Source of the DNA: Pseudohongiella sp.
Lineage (GTDB): Bacteria; Pseudomonadota; Gammaproteobacteria; Pseudomonadales; Pseudohongiellaceae
NCBI RefSeq assembly: GCF_011050365.1
Contig: NZ_DRFV01000002.1
Location: 1-64,000, forward strand
DNA length: 64,000 nt
Direction: 5' to 3'
A program made the translations under genes and the position numbers. Positions 1 through 8,774 of the stretch are shown piece by piece; the first letter of the stretch is position 1; the number at the start of each line of letters is the position of its first letter. The notes beneath the pieces are model-generated. The model worked only from the letters and a program-made list of their open reading frames with translations. It was not told the DNA's origin and made no database searches.

Positions 1-706
1 CACAATGTCCAACTGCACTCATGGAACAGATCAGCGTATTTCGCTTCAGGAAATTTTGATAATCACCGCTGCGAAACTGCGTACCACGGTCAGAGTGCAG
101 GATCACAGACCAACCGCCCTGGCGCTGCCAGATAGCCATCTCGACTGCACGGATCACCATCTGACGATCCTGTCGATGATGCATGGACCAACCGATTACC
201 AGCTTGCTGTAGAGATCCAGAATGACGCACAAATACAGTTTGCCTTCGCCGGTTTTTATCTCGGTAATGTCCGTTACCCATTTGGTCTCAGGCTCCGAGG
301 CGTTAAAGTCACGCTCTAACATGTTCTTAACATCCGGCGGCGGTAACCCAGGTTTGCCGCGTTGTCCCCGCTTTTTCTTCCGAGGCCAACCTTGCAAGCC
401 CTCGGTGGCCATCAGCCTCGCAATGCGATTCTTACTGGCAGTTTCACCTTCATCTGTCAGATCTTCGTGCATGCGCGGTGCACCGATAGCACCCAGGCTG
501 TCCGCGTGAACTTCACGGATGCGGCCCAGCAGTCGCTCATTATCGACCTGCCGGGCACTGGCCGGGCGTCCTTCCCAGTCGTAATAACCACTGGCCGACA
601 CCTTGAGCAGCCGGCACATCATGCGAATGGGAAACTCTGCGCGACAACGTTGAATCGCCTGATACTTCAGGACGACTCCCTGGCAAAGAACGTTGCCGCT
701 TCGCGT
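1..706 (-). CDS. IS3-family transposase OrfB, partial (DDE integrase core)
   Basis: Reading the minus strand in the -1 frame relative to orfA gives an uninterrupted run of more than 225 codons to the window edge. It contains the HTH_21 region ([14 protein letters not shown]) and then the rve integrase core: the first catalytic Asp in [18 protein letters not shown] and the second in [11 protein letters not shown]. The third acidic residue (Glu) would lie beyond position 1. It is probably expressed only as a frameshift fusion with OrfA, since no good independent start is seen. No disruption is visible in the part present, so the element may be active. Confidence 0.88.
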
Positions 707-960
707 AAAAAATCCCGTTCCTTCTTCACGCGGGCCAGTTCACGCTTGAGACGAGCCATCTCATCATCTCTGGGTTTGCCGGTGCCGCCAAAGGCTTGTT
801 GGCCCTGGGCCTCTGCCTCTCGCTTCCAGCGCGACAGCAGATTAGCGCCTATACCCAGCTCGCGAGCAACCTGGGCGCAACTGACACCGGGCTGGCGAAC
901 CTGCTCAATGGCACCTTGTTTGAACTCGGGGCTGAACTTTCTTCTCTTCGACATAAACAC
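667..960 (-). CDS. IS3-family transposase OrfA
   Basis: A 97-residue helix-turn-helix protein that would bind the element's terminal repeats. The N-terminus ([17 protein letters not shown]) and the [13 protein letters not shown] helix-turn-helix are typical of the HTH_Tnp_1 family. It is followed by a leucine-zipper-like segment (about residues 68-90, [18 protein letters not shown]). Near the 3' end the coding strand contains a T TTT TTA heptamer (706-712) in the correct frame for -1 slippage. Reading continues from there without a stop into orfB, so an OrfAB fusion transposase is expected, as established for the family. The gene appears intact. Confidence 0.9.
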   Translation of the reverse strand: MFMSKRRKFSPEFKQGAIEQVRQPGVSCAQVARELGIGANLLSRWKREAEAQGQQAFGGTGKPRDDEMARLKRELARVKKERDFLREAATFFARESS

Positions 961-1101
961 TCCTTTTGCCTATCATAAGGCTTCTTTGAAGTGTCCGTAA
1001 AATCGGGGTAGAACCCTTCATTATGACTATCATTTCTGCACTCAGCAGATCACGGAAATATGAAAACATTGTTTTATAAGAATGGTATTTTTGCCAACGT
1101 C

Positions 1102-1995
1102 TTACACCGGCGCCTCTGACTGATCCACATGGGGCAAGTGCCTCCCCACCTCTACAACCTCGAACCGGTCATTTGAGTATATTCCAGTATCTTCATCTTT
1201 TGACTGATATATCTTTATCCTTGCCTCCAGCTGATCGCCGGGCGCAATCGTTATTTTGTGCGCAAAGAAGTCATCATAAAATTTCTCATCAAGAACAGGC
1301 GCAGATATTTTGAAGCCTCTCCAAACAAACTCCCATTTCCGCCTCGAGCGCTCAAGGATTGCACGCTTAATGAACAACGTGGCCGCTTCCTCGACTTCAC
1401 GGGTGGGCTCTGCTATGTCGTCAGGGTTACTAAGTAGTAGCATGTCTTTTCGAGATATCTCAATTCTTGGCTGCTCATCGTCGAGATTATTTGTAAAGCC
1501 AAAACTGATTATATTCTGATCTCGCTCGAGACCGTTTGAAACTCGAGAAATGCTTTTCTTGAATTTCTCTGACTTTTGAACTTGCTTCGTCGCTTCGTAG
1601 GTCGAGCGCGGGACAACTATTATCTTATCTCCCTGTTCGATTATAACCTCATCCGTATTGACGTATATCTTGACATTGGAGTGAGGAGAAAGAGTATGCT
1701 CATATATGAAGTTAGCGAGAACAGCGAGCACAATTGCTTTCAAATTCTCCTTGCTGAAAATATTAGCAGCTGATTTGTAGCTTGTTCGGATTTTTGCTCT
1801 GAAACTACCTTCACCAAATGCCTCCACAAGAATTTCAACATCGTACCCAGGATTTATAACGGAGTTGGCTTCTTTAACCGCATCGGCTATTGATACCAAA
1901 GTCGACGCAAGCGTGTAGGCGTTTATTTTTTTCCGCTCGCTTCCAAAATGGAGAACCACTTCTTCATTGTATTCTTCAATGTTAATTACTTGCAT
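1102..1995 (-). CDS. Hypothetical protein, 297 aa
   Basis: I do not recognise this family. The protein begins MQVINIEEYNEEVVLHFGSE and has a mixed alpha/beta composition with a short hydrophobic stretch around residues 86-97 (LKAIVLAVLANFIYEH) that could be one amphipathic or membrane-touching helix. The C-terminal third alternates charged and aromatic residues (RRKWEFVWRGFKISAPVLDEKFYDDFF). No catalytic motif is evident. It lies on the same strand as, and about 140 bp downstream of, the coiled-coil/T5orf172 pair, so it may be the third gene of that operon. Base composition matches the AT-richer island rather than the core chromosome. Confidence 0.7.
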   Translation of the reverse strand: MQVINIEEYNEEVVLHFGSERKKINAYTLASTLVSIADAVKEANSVINPGYDVEILVEAFGEGSFRAKIRTSYKSAANIFSKENLKAIVLAVLANFIYEHTLSPHSNVKIYVNTDEVIIEQGDKIIVVPRSTYEATKQVQKSEKFKKSISRVSNGLERDQNIISFGFTNNLDDEQPRIEISRKDMLLLSNPDDIAEPTREVEEAATLFIKRAILERSRRKWEFVWRGFKISAPVLDEKFYDDFFAHKITIAPGDQLEARIKIYQSKDEDTGIYSNDRFEVVEVGRHLPHVDQSEAPV

Positions 1996-2134
1996 ATAGT
2001 TTCCTTATGCAGTGAATAGCTTTGATTCTCCGCATTGTTTATGTGTTAAATCAATACAGCAACGCATTGAGGGGAGGGAACTACAGGACGACCACACTAT
2101 CTCTCACTAAATGATCCCGATCGCACGAAAATTA

Positions 2135-3499
2135 CTATCTGTCCAATTTATTTTTACCAAAATCAAATCCAGAACCTCCTCGGTCAGGCCAGTAACCACG
2201 ACTTTGTAGGTACTCAGTTGACTCCACCTTTTCAGTAAATTCCAACAAGCTACCGACCTTTTCTTTCAGAACCTCACGCACGTCAATTGGCTTTGCAAAG
2301 AAAAACTCTTTTCTTGTATTTACGCAGTTCAAGCGCCGGTCACTAAAGTGTTTATGTAACTCGGACTCCAAGCCCACAGCATCTTCGGAGAAGAACAGGG
2401 CATGGACATCAAAACGGAATGGAACAGATGCACCCCCAAGCTCGTTAACCCGCTCAATTGGTTCCAATCGCCTCGTAAGCCCGATCTTTACCACGTTTTC
2501 GCCGAATGCGCCTCGATTGGAAATGACATAAACATAGCCTGCCCTGATATTGGCTGCCCGGTAATCGTTTTGTGCGATAGCCTCATCGAGGTCCTCGAGT
2601 CGTTTTAGCAGAATAGGATCCGTTTCACTGTTTGCGCCAAGCCTCTCCAGAACACTTACAATGTGGCTTCGCTCTTTGTCCAGGCGCTCTCGCTCTGCTG
2701 CCAGTTCAGCCTCGACTTTTCGTTCCTCTCGAAGTCTTGCTTTCTCTTCACGCGCAGCTTCTCTCTCTTCCTGCTTCTTCATGAGAAAGTCAGCTGTTAA
2801 TTCAATCTCCTCAACCCGTAGTGAATGAAACCCGTCAGCTATGTGCATCTCCATCATCTGACCGAGCTTCGCAATTGCTATCCGTGACGCTTCGAGTCTT
2901 TTCTTTGCCGTGACAACATTCCCAGCTCGAAGCGCCCTCAGGCTGTTGTCAGCTTCAGCGTTATAGGCCCGAAGCATCAACTTACCCAGGTCGTTTGACA
3001 TTTTTCGACCCTTTGCTAAAGATCCATCGTAAGTGAACATCTCGGACGTCTTGATGGCCTGACCTGATTTGACGGCTGTAGCAATGCGAGCACTGAGATC
3101 CTTCAAGCGCTCACTGTATCTTTCCGCATCTTCAAGTGGGTGGTGGTAACGATAGATCCCAACACTTTGCAAAACTCGCTCATCATTCAGCTCAACCGTC
3201 TCTTCAGCCCCAACCGCGTCCAATTGCTGCCGTAGCGCCCGAACCTCACTTTCCAATAGAGCTATTCTTGCATCGCTCGACTCAGCAACTGCTGACTTTT
3301 CTTCCGTAGCTGGCGCGAAAGATTCTTGTGGCAAACTCCCCGAAGTCGCAGCGTCCGTATTAGCAGGCAGCCATAGCTGCCAACCTTCAGGTAAAGGTGG
3401 CCAAGATGGATCGGGCGTCCAGCCTTTTGGCGGGATCCAACCTGCTGGAGGCTTGGGCCAACCTGGTGGCGGGTTGAATACGACCCCACTCTTACTCAC
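2135..3499 (-). CDS. DUF4041 / T5orf172 (GIY-YIG superfamily) nuclease-like protein
   Basis: A 454-residue protein with three visible parts. Residues about 8-45 form a Pro/Trp-rich repeat tract (PPPGWPKPPAGW, then IPPKGW and WPPLPEGW). The middle (about 75-320) is helical and charged, with an EERKVEAELAAERERLDKER coiled coil, like DUF4041 proteins. The C-terminus (about 325-415) matches the T5orf172/MUG113 branch of the GIY-YIG superfamily: YVYVISNRGAFGENVVKIGL, then RLEPIERVNELG and an ELHKHFSDRRLN segment. The family is associated with DNA-processing and phage-related genes, but its biochemical role is poorly defined. The start ATG overlaps the stop of the upstream coiled-coil gene by 4 bp, implying translational coupling and a joint function, probably nucleic-acid cleavage or sensing. 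Confidence 0.82.
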   Translation of the reverse strand: MSKSGVVFNPPPGWPKPPAGWIPPKGWTPDPSWPPLPEGWQLWLPANTDAATSGSLPQESFAPATEEKSAVAESSDARIALLESEVRALRQQLDAVGAEETVELNDERVLQSVGIYRYHHPLEDAERYSERLKDLSARIATAVKSGQAIKTSEMFTYDGSLAKGRKMSNDLGKLMLRAYNAEADNSLRALRAGNVVTAKKRLEASRIAIAKLGQMMEMHIADGFHSLRVEEIELTADFLMKKQEEREAAREEKARLREERKVEAELAAERERLDKERSHIVSVLERLGANSETDPILLKRLEDLDEAIAQNDYRAANIRAGYVYVISNRGAFGENVVKIGLTRRLEPIERVNELGGASVPFRFDVHALFFSEDAVGLESELHKHFSDRRLNCVNTRKEFFFAKPIDVREVLKEKVGSLLEFTEKVESTEYLQSRGYWPDRGGSGFDFGKNKLDR

Positions 3500-4788
3500 G
3501 TTTTTCTGACTCCAGAAGTATTAGCGGGAACCAATCCGTAAGGGTTCTTGGATATTGCCGCACCAAGATGCTCAAGAGTTGCCTGGGGAACTACTGAAGA
3601 CAGGTCGAACGCCGTAAAAGCTGATCGCTCACTGCCGACAGCTATAAATGGTATATAGGCTTGCAGGCCTGTTGCTGGCTGAATAGTTTCTGTTCCTACC
3701 TCGAGAGAGACGGTTTGAATAATGCCACGCCGGTCAGCTTCAAAGATCTCATGAAGGGTGCGCAATGCGACCTGATTGACCGCTCCAGCGTACCGGTCTT
3801 TGCAGGCTTTTTGTGTAAGTGATGTCTCGGTGATTTCATCAGATGATTTATTGTACTTGTACGCCTTGACACTCGGGATCTGATGAGGGGGTGGGATGTG
3901 TACCTTTAATCGCAGTTCAGCATGTTCTGGATCGAACTCATAGTCCGAGTAGACCGGGAAATGGTCAGGATAGACCGAGTTACTCAGCACAATAGATACA
4001 TATTCTTCAACCGCTTCAACGACTCCGTAACCGAGGTCAGCCACCAATTTGTCCAAAGCGAGATTCCGGTCAGCAGCTTCGGCCTCCCTTACCTCACATT
4101 CCTTCGCGTACCTTGACCGCTCCTCTTCAAGCGAAGACTTACGCTGCAATTCTTTCCGAGCATGCACTTCGAGCGCTTTAATGTGTTCTTCTTCAGCCAG
4201 CGAAACGTTTTTTTGCCAACCGAGCAGAGCTTCATTGTAGTCTGCCTCGACCCTCTTAAGCGACAGGGAGTACTTCTTCTTGCCGAAGAGTGCACGAAGG
4301 CCTGTGGGGGGCTCAGGAACATTCAACACGGGCTTTGTTGGTGAAGCTAAAGGCTGCGGGGGAGGCATCGGGTGCTCGAGAGCGCCTCGATCAAACGGAG
4401 GATGGGCTACTACAACTCTTAGCGTATCTAAATCGACATAGTCATCGACGCCTAGTGTCGCCTCAAGCAGCGTATCGATATCGGTATAAATCTCTTGCAG
4501 CTCAAAGTTTCGCTCCTCAACTTGAGCCTGCCTTGCTGCTACTTGAGCAGCCGCAGCCTGTTTTTCGAGCTGTTTCTTCTCAGCATCCCTTGTTCTGGCT
4601 TGTTGTTTCCTTTCGACCTCCTTTCCCTTGGCTTGCCGATGACGAGCCCTTTCAGCCTCCCTACTGGCCTGCTCAGAGCTTCTTACGGCTGCCTTGTACC
4701 TTCTATCGGCGTCACGTCGAGATCGCTCAGCTTCACGGGCCGCTCTTCTCATTTGCCGATTGAATTCTGCTAATAGACTGCGTGCCAT
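3496..4788 (-). CDS. Coiled-coil protein coupled to the T5orf172 nuclease-like gene
   Basis: A 430-residue protein, not assigned to a named family. Residues 1-110 are an extremely charged, Arg/Glu/Ala-rich helix (for example AAREAERSRRDADRRYKAAV) predicted as a long coiled coil. A Pro-rich linker follows (about 140-160), then a second charged helix (about 175-240). A compact C-terminal alpha/beta domain (about 250-430) contains YPDHFPVYSDYEFDPEHAEL and LRLKVHIPPPHQIPSVKAY. No ATPase or nuclease motif is seen. Its 4-bp overlap with the downstream gene points to a two-protein system in which this protein may be the structural or sensing partner. Island-like composition and a neighbourhood of other nucleases suggest defence, which is inference only. 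Confidence 0.75.
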   Translation of the reverse strand: MARSLLAEFNRQMRRAAREAERSRRDADRRYKAAVRSSEQASREAERARHRQAKGKEVERKQQARTRDAEKKQLEKQAAAAQVAARQAQVEERNFELQEIYTDIDTLLEATLGVDDYVDLDTLRVVVAHPPFDRGALEHPMPPPQPLASPTKPVLNVPEPPTGLRALFGKKKYSLSLKRVEADYNEALLGWQKNVSLAEEEHIKALEVHARKELQRKSSLEEERSRYAKECEVREAEAADRNLALDKLVADLGYGVVEAVEEYVSIVLSNSVYPDHFPVYSDYEFDPEHAELRLKVHIPPPHQIPSVKAYKYNKSSDEITETSLTQKACKDRYAGAVNQVALRTLHEIFEADRRGIIQTVSLEVGTETIQPATGLQAYIPFIAVGSERSAFTAFDLSSVVPQATLEHLGAAISKNPYGLVPANTSGVRKT

Positions 4789-5014
4789 GCTGGACCCTCT
4801 TTTTTTTATTCAGTGAAGTCTCGTATCCGCGACATCTCAAGCTTGCTGCGGAGTATCCACCTAACTTGCCCATGCGTCAATTTGCTAAATGAACAGCAAT
4901 CATCCAGGCCTCAATTAAGTTCTGCCGGTTCGCTAAGGAGTATGTTGATAGGGATTCGCCCAAAGACGACAAGCAATATCTTCTTTTCGAACCTTGCTTC
5001 GGTTTCGGTCGATA

Positions 5015-5320
5015 TCATGTAACATCCATGTCGATATAAGTGCTACCTTTATGCTGAATAACTGACAATACAGGCCGCGCATCACAGTTTTCACAGCAAA
5101 ACTCAATGAACAAGCCATGTCTTCTCGGACTAGGGTTATCGGATAAATCTGAGTCCTTTGTAAAAACACCATTTTTGACCATAAGATGGAGCCCGGTATC
5201 ATCGTCTTCTTCGCGTTCAAATACCTGCACCCCCTCATGGTGTAAGAAGCGACCGTCACAATTGGGGCATAATAGCTCGGCACCTAACGTATTGTAATGT
5301 TGGTCAAAAATAACTTGCAT
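5015..5320 (-). CDS. Small zinc-ribbon-like hypothetical protein
   Basis: A 101-residue protein with two CxxC pairs: LLCPNCDG at residues 18-21 and FCCENCDAR at 76-79. This is the spacing expected of a zinc-ribbon knuckle pair. The intervening region is acidic (FEREEDDDTGLHLMVKNG). No enzymatic motif is present. It is on the same strand as the coiled-coil/nuclease pair, about 230 bp upstream, and could be cotranscribed or independent. I cannot name the family. It could act as a small nucleic-acid-binding or regulatory factor, but that rests only on the cysteine pattern. Confidence 0.7.
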   Translation of the reverse strand: MQVIFDQHYNTLGAELLCPNCDGRFLHHEGVQVFEREEDDDTGLHLMVKNGVFTKDSDLSDNPSPRRHGLFIEFCCENCDARPVLSVIQHKGSTYIDMDVT

Positions 5321-5571
5321 AGCAACTCTCCACTGTAGTTTAGTAGCTCTATTTAGTCGCTTTTAAACACCGTTGTTCGATGTGGTCAAATTTTCGAGTT
5401 GCACCGCAATTTGTAGTCTCATACTACTGGAACACGAAATCGAAACGAGGTTGAGTTGACGTATGCCAAGCAATGGCATCTCGAAGCACCACTATGACTA
5501 CCTTTACCTTAAAATCCGGACACGCCACAGGGTATTGTCGATTGATGGCGAGCGGCGCTACTTTAAGGTAG

Positions 5572-6402
5572 TCAATATTCAATTTTCTGAAATCGCCTTT
5601 GTGCCAGGTCCACATAGAAACTCATCGCACCGTTGTCGTCCTCTATAATCAGGTCAAGCCACTCGCGCGTCTTGTCCCAATTTTTATTCGACCAGTAAGC
5701 TTGTGCGATCTGATATCGAAAGGCTTGGGCAGCACCGGCGTTCGGAAAATCATTAACGTAGTTGGCAAATGTATCGAGCAGAATTGGCATGTAAAGCTGG
5801 ATATTGTCCTCAATTCCGTAGCTGCTACCGTACTGCCCCGGATCCTTCCAGCCCAGCAGTGTCCTCATTTTGCCGATGTAAGCGCGCTCCGCCGCCGGGG
5901 AGCCAGGGTATTCGAGAATGACTTTGTCATACCATGCATTTGCAGCTTCGACATTTGGAATCCAGCTTGAGTCAATCGTAAATCTGATGTCTTTTCCTGC
6001 GGACCAAAAATCTGCATGCTGCAAGTAAGACTGAGCCACCACGTTATCCAAGACTTCGGACCCAACCTCACCCACAATTTGACTAAGCTCCTGGAGCCTG
6101 TCACTCACTATCACTGCGTACTGGGACGTTGGAAATGTGGAAGCTAGCGTACTCCATGCGTTTAAAGCCGATGCAACTCGCCGCTCATCAAAAGCGATAC
6201 TTCCTAAAAGGTAGTATGCAAAAGCCTTATCAGAATCTGATGACGATTCCGAAATTACGTCGATCAGCTCGCTTTTGGCCTCTGCCCTGAGGCCATGCTC
6301 GTTTAACAACTGAGCTTTTTCTGTTGATGCAGCCTGAACCGTGCTGACGAGCATAAGACTGCAGATCAATGCGGAAACATAAACCCTTGATAATTTAATC
6401 AC
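5572..6402 (-). CDS. Exported TPR-like (tol-pal/BamD-type fold) protein
   Basis: A 276-residue protein starting with a clear Sec signal peptide (MIKLSRVYVSALICSLMLVS, then TVQAA with a likely cleavage after AQA/AA). No lipobox cysteine is present, so it should be a soluble periplasmic protein. The mature part is made of TPR-like helical pairs, with recognisable A-x-x-x-Y/F signatures such as AFAYYLLGSIAFDERRVASA, YDKVILEYPGSPAAERAY and AQAFRYQIAQAYW. Such solenoids usually scaffold protein complexes. No partner is evident here, and its presence in an island rather than a tol-pal or bam locus is unusual. Confidence 0.72.
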   Translation of the reverse strand: MIKLSRVYVSALICSLMLVSTVQAASTEKAQLLNEHGLRAEAKSELIDVISESSSDSDKAFAYYLLGSIAFDERRVASALNAWSTLASTFPTSQYAVIVSDRLQELSQIVGEVGSEVLDNVVAQSYLQHADFWSAGKDIRFTIDSSWIPNVEAANAWYDKVILEYPGSPAAERAYIGKMRTLLGWKDPGQYGSSYGIEDNIQLYMPILLDTFANYVNDFPNAGAAQAFRYQIAQAYWSNKNWDKTREWLDLIIEDDNGAMSFYVDLAQRRFQKIEY

Positions 6403-6780
6403 TTAGTATACCCCATTCTTCTTTTTGGCCATTGGTAACTAAATATTGGCCCCTACCCTGCGTGACGATCAACAAAAACCGGCAGACATACCCATTTGGC
6501 TATGTTGAGAATCAATATCTGATAGTGAAGTTTCGTTGGAGAGGTGCTATCGCGCTCTATAAGAATTGAAACGACTCGATGGCTCTCAATGCAGTAAGCA
6601 CGCTCTTGCGATTGCCTCCCCTGATGTTGTGGTAGACAATGCTTTTTGTTGAGCTGATGGTTATCCGCTTCGTCTGCCGAGCTGCTGATATCCAATTTGC
6701 TGGCAGCCAAGTCTCGTTGCTCGTCTCAATGCCAGCATGACGAATAGAACCCATCCCCGCGCCATGAACGAGCTGAATTT
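6403..6780. other. Intergenic stretch without a convincing gene
   Basis: These 378 bp separate two divergently transcribed exported-protein genes. The only open frames are short, have no ribosome-binding site and show no family resemblance. I saw no strong hairpin. It probably holds the divergent promoters for the TPR protein and the endonuclease. Confidence 0.5.
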
Positions 6781-7737
6781 ATGGTTTTGCGCATAACTAC
6801 TTTGCTTTTAACGCTCTTTGTTTCCGTCTTTATCCAGGCAGCTCCTGACAATTTTGATCGAGCGAAGGTCGAGCTTCGCCAGTTCGTTTACCATGACCGC
6901 AATACCGAGGGAGAGTTCTATTGTGGCTGCAAGTTCGACTGGGTGGGTGTATCAGGGGGACGGGTGGACTTACCATCATGCGGTTACCAGGTCCGAGCAC
7001 AAGAGAACCGAGCCCAGCGTATCGAGTGGGAACATATACTCCCTGCTCACTCAATCGGCCAGGCTCGTCAATGTTGGCAGGATGGGGGAAGAGCCAACTG
7101 TAACCGCACCGACCCCGTGTTCAACGTCATGGAAGCAGATATGCACAATCTGACCGCTGCCCTGGGCGAGGTCAACGCTGACCGCTCCAATTACCGATTC
7201 AGCGTTTTGCCGGGCGAACCCTATCGCCATGGGTTATGTGACGTCAAAGTAAGCTTTGATCAACGTTCTGTTGAACCCCGCGATGAAATAAAAGGACGGA
7301 TTGCCCGAGTCTATTTCTATATGCATGATCGATATGACCTGACGATGGCACGTGCGCAGCAGCAACTAATGATTGCCTGGAACCGTCAATATCCTGTGTC
7401 TGATTGGGAGCGCGAGCGCGATCAGCGCATAGGAGCGCGTATGGGTCACAATAACCCCTTTGTCACAGGTGAGCGGCAATGGACACTGGGTCACACCAAT
7501 ACCGCTGACGGAGTCGTGTCATGGCTTCCTGATGACCATCCAGTGATGAGCCCCCAACAAGCACCATCTCAAACGACCAACTCTGGAATCATTCGTGGGA
7601 ACCGCAACAGCAGGATTTATCATTTACCACAAGGCTGCCCCAGCTATAACGCCATGGCTGATCACAATATCGTGGAGTTTCGCACTGAACAGGAAGCTGC
7701 TGGCGCTGGTTATCGAAAGGCTGGTAACTGCCGGTAA
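6781..7737 (+). CDS. Secreted endonuclease I (EndA/NucM family) with C-terminal Ada-like metal-binding domain
   Basis: A 318-residue exported nuclease. Residues 1-20 are a signal peptide ending QAAPD. The Endonuclease_1 domain follows (about 25-210), with the His-Me finger signature RIEWEHILPAHSIG (His around residue 81) and the diagnostic HNLTAALGEVNADRSNYRFS, plus cysteines in YCGCKFDW and SCGYQV as in secreted EndA/Vvn enzymes. These cleave DNA non-specifically in the periplasm or outside the cell with Mg2+ or Ca2+. A C-terminal extension (about 272-318, GNRNSRIYHLPQGCPSYNAM then AAGAGYRKAGNC) resembles the Ada metal-binding fold attached to several secreted nucleases. It sits alone in the island. 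Confidence 0.9.
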   Translation: MVLRITTLLLTLFVSVFIQAAPDNFDRAKVELRQFVYHDRNTEGEFYCGCKFDWVGVSGGRVDLPSCGYQVRAQENRAQRIEWEHILPAHSIGQARQCWQDGGRANCNRTDPVFNVMEADMHNLTAALGEVNADRSNYRFSVLPGEPYRHGLCDVKVSFDQRSVEPRDEIKGRIARVYFYMHDRYDLTMARAQQQLMIAWNRQYPVSDWERERDQRIGARMGHNNPFVTGERQWTLGHTNTADGVVSWLPDDHPVMSPQQAPSQTTNSGIIRGNRNSRIYHLPQGCPSYNAMADHNIVEFRTEQEAAGAGYRKAGNCR

Positions 7738-7818
7738 AGCATGAAGGTCATAGTTCCCTGCATGCCCACTTATGCTGTGCTATACCCATAGTATCGATGC
7801 TACTATCAGGGAGATGTT

Positions 7819-8001
7819 ATGGACGACTCACTACCGGAAAAGATCATGGTCGTGGATGAAGGCTTTTATTGGGTCAAATACCGGCCTGGTAGTCGCTGGG
7901 AGCCGGCAGAATTTGATGGCATACTTTGGGATATTGGTGATGGCAGCGGCTATGACCTGTATTTGGTAGCAACGTCCAGAATACCGGAGCCGGCTCATTA
8001 A
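7819..8001 (+). CDS. Small acidic hypothetical protein, 60 aa
   Basis: ATG at 7819 is preceded by a good GGGAG ribosome-binding site (about 7809), which favours this frame over an overlapping longer one starting at 7772. The protein (MDDSLPEKIMVVDEGFYWVK, then YRPGSRWEPAEFDGILWDIG) is acidic and aromatic-rich. It has the flavour of small phage-type proteins that carry a Tyr/Trp-rich single beta-sheet. Function unknown. Confidence 0.5.
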   Translation: MDDSLPEKIMVVDEGFYWVKYRPGSRWEPAEFDGILWDIGDGSGYDLYLVATSRIPEPAH

Positions 8002-8102
8002 TGCTGCTTTGGTCGCCCCAAAATTTCAAAGTGGGATAAAAACATCCGTACCTATAGACCCATAAGTAATACTGGCTATTTAGTCAATTTATTGGAGGTC
8101 CT

Positions 8103-8741
8103 TTGATAGAAGCACTAAACCAAATATCCCTGCTAGTCGGCATATGGATAGCGATTTACGGAATCAACGCCTGGAAGAACGAGCACATCGGTCGGCGAAA
8201 TATTGACTTAGCAGAAGACTCCTTGGCTTTATTCTACGAGGCAGCTGATGCAATAAGATTTATCCGTCAGCCATTTAGCTTTCCATCTGAGACAGATAGC
8301 GTAGTAAGGAACGACAACGAATCCGAGAGAGAGTTTGACGCAAGAAAGAATGCCTCTGTTGTGTTTATACGATTCAACCAACACCAGGAACTTTTCAGCA
8401 AAATATACGCAACTCGGTATCGATTTATGGCACGCATCGGAAAAGACAAGGCCAAGCCGTTTGAGGATTTAAATAAAATTTCGAAGGAAATAAAAACAGC
8501 AGCTCGAGTTTTAGCCAGATACTGGCCGCGAGATTATTTTCGAACTGAGGCCCAATTAGACGATCACCAAGGGCGGGTCGACAAATACGAATCTGTCTTC
8601 TGGGATCACGGTGACGATGATGATATCAATACTCGGCTGGATAACATTATCACCGAGATGGAGATTATATCAAAAACTGTGATTGACCAAAACAACGGAC
8701 TCTTGACGTTTCTGACAAGAACATATGGTAAAGCACCCTAA
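8103..8741 (+). CDS. Membrane-anchored hypothetical protein, 212 aa
   Basis: A TTG start at 8103 follows a strong GGAGG (about 8094) at proper spacing. One N-terminal transmembrane helix (about residues 7-24, QISLLVGIWIAIYGINAW) is followed by a long cytoplasmic helical domain rich in charged residues (RRNIDLAEDSLALFYEAADA; EIKTAARVLARYWPRDYF). No known domain is recognised. It heads a run of four same-strand genes (8103-10961), and its layout (single N-terminal helix plus about 170 helical residues) is mirrored by the last gene of that run, suggesting a functional or ancestral relationship. Composition is AT-rich like the island. Confidence 0.68.
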   Translation: MIEALNQISLLVGIWIAIYGINAWKNEHIGRRNIDLAEDSLALFYEAADAIRFIRQPFSFPSETDSVVRNDNESEREFDARKNASVVFIRFNQHQELFSKIYATRYRFMARIGKDKAKPFEDLNKISKEIKTAARVLARYWPRDYFRTEAQLDDHQGRVDKYESVFWDHGDDDDINTRLDNIITEMEIISKTVIDQNNGLLTFLTRTYGKAP

Positions 8742-8774
8742 AAAAGACCTCATTGCGAACGGCGGAGTAGTCGA

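Larger units (their letters stand above)
1..1015 (-). mobile_element. IS3-family insertion sequence, cut by the window edge
   Basis: The element carries an orfA and an overlapping orfB in the -1 frame on the minus strand, as in IS3-family elements. The terminal repeat upstream of orfA probably lies between about 985 and 1015, where the minus strand reads ACCCCGATTTTACGGACACT, but its exact tip cannot be fixed because the partner end is outside the window. It sits at the left of a region rich in unrecognised genes, consistent with an accessory island. Confidence 0.85.

Noticed and set aside
362-1000. A 212-aa plus-strand open frame across the IS element
   Set aside because: It is antisense to orfA/orfB, which have clear transposase motifs; no ribosome-binding site or family resemblance.
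4290-4763. A 157-aa plus-strand frame
   Set aside because: Mirror of the Arg/Glu/Ala-rich coiled-coil gene; its composition is an artefact of the repeated codons.
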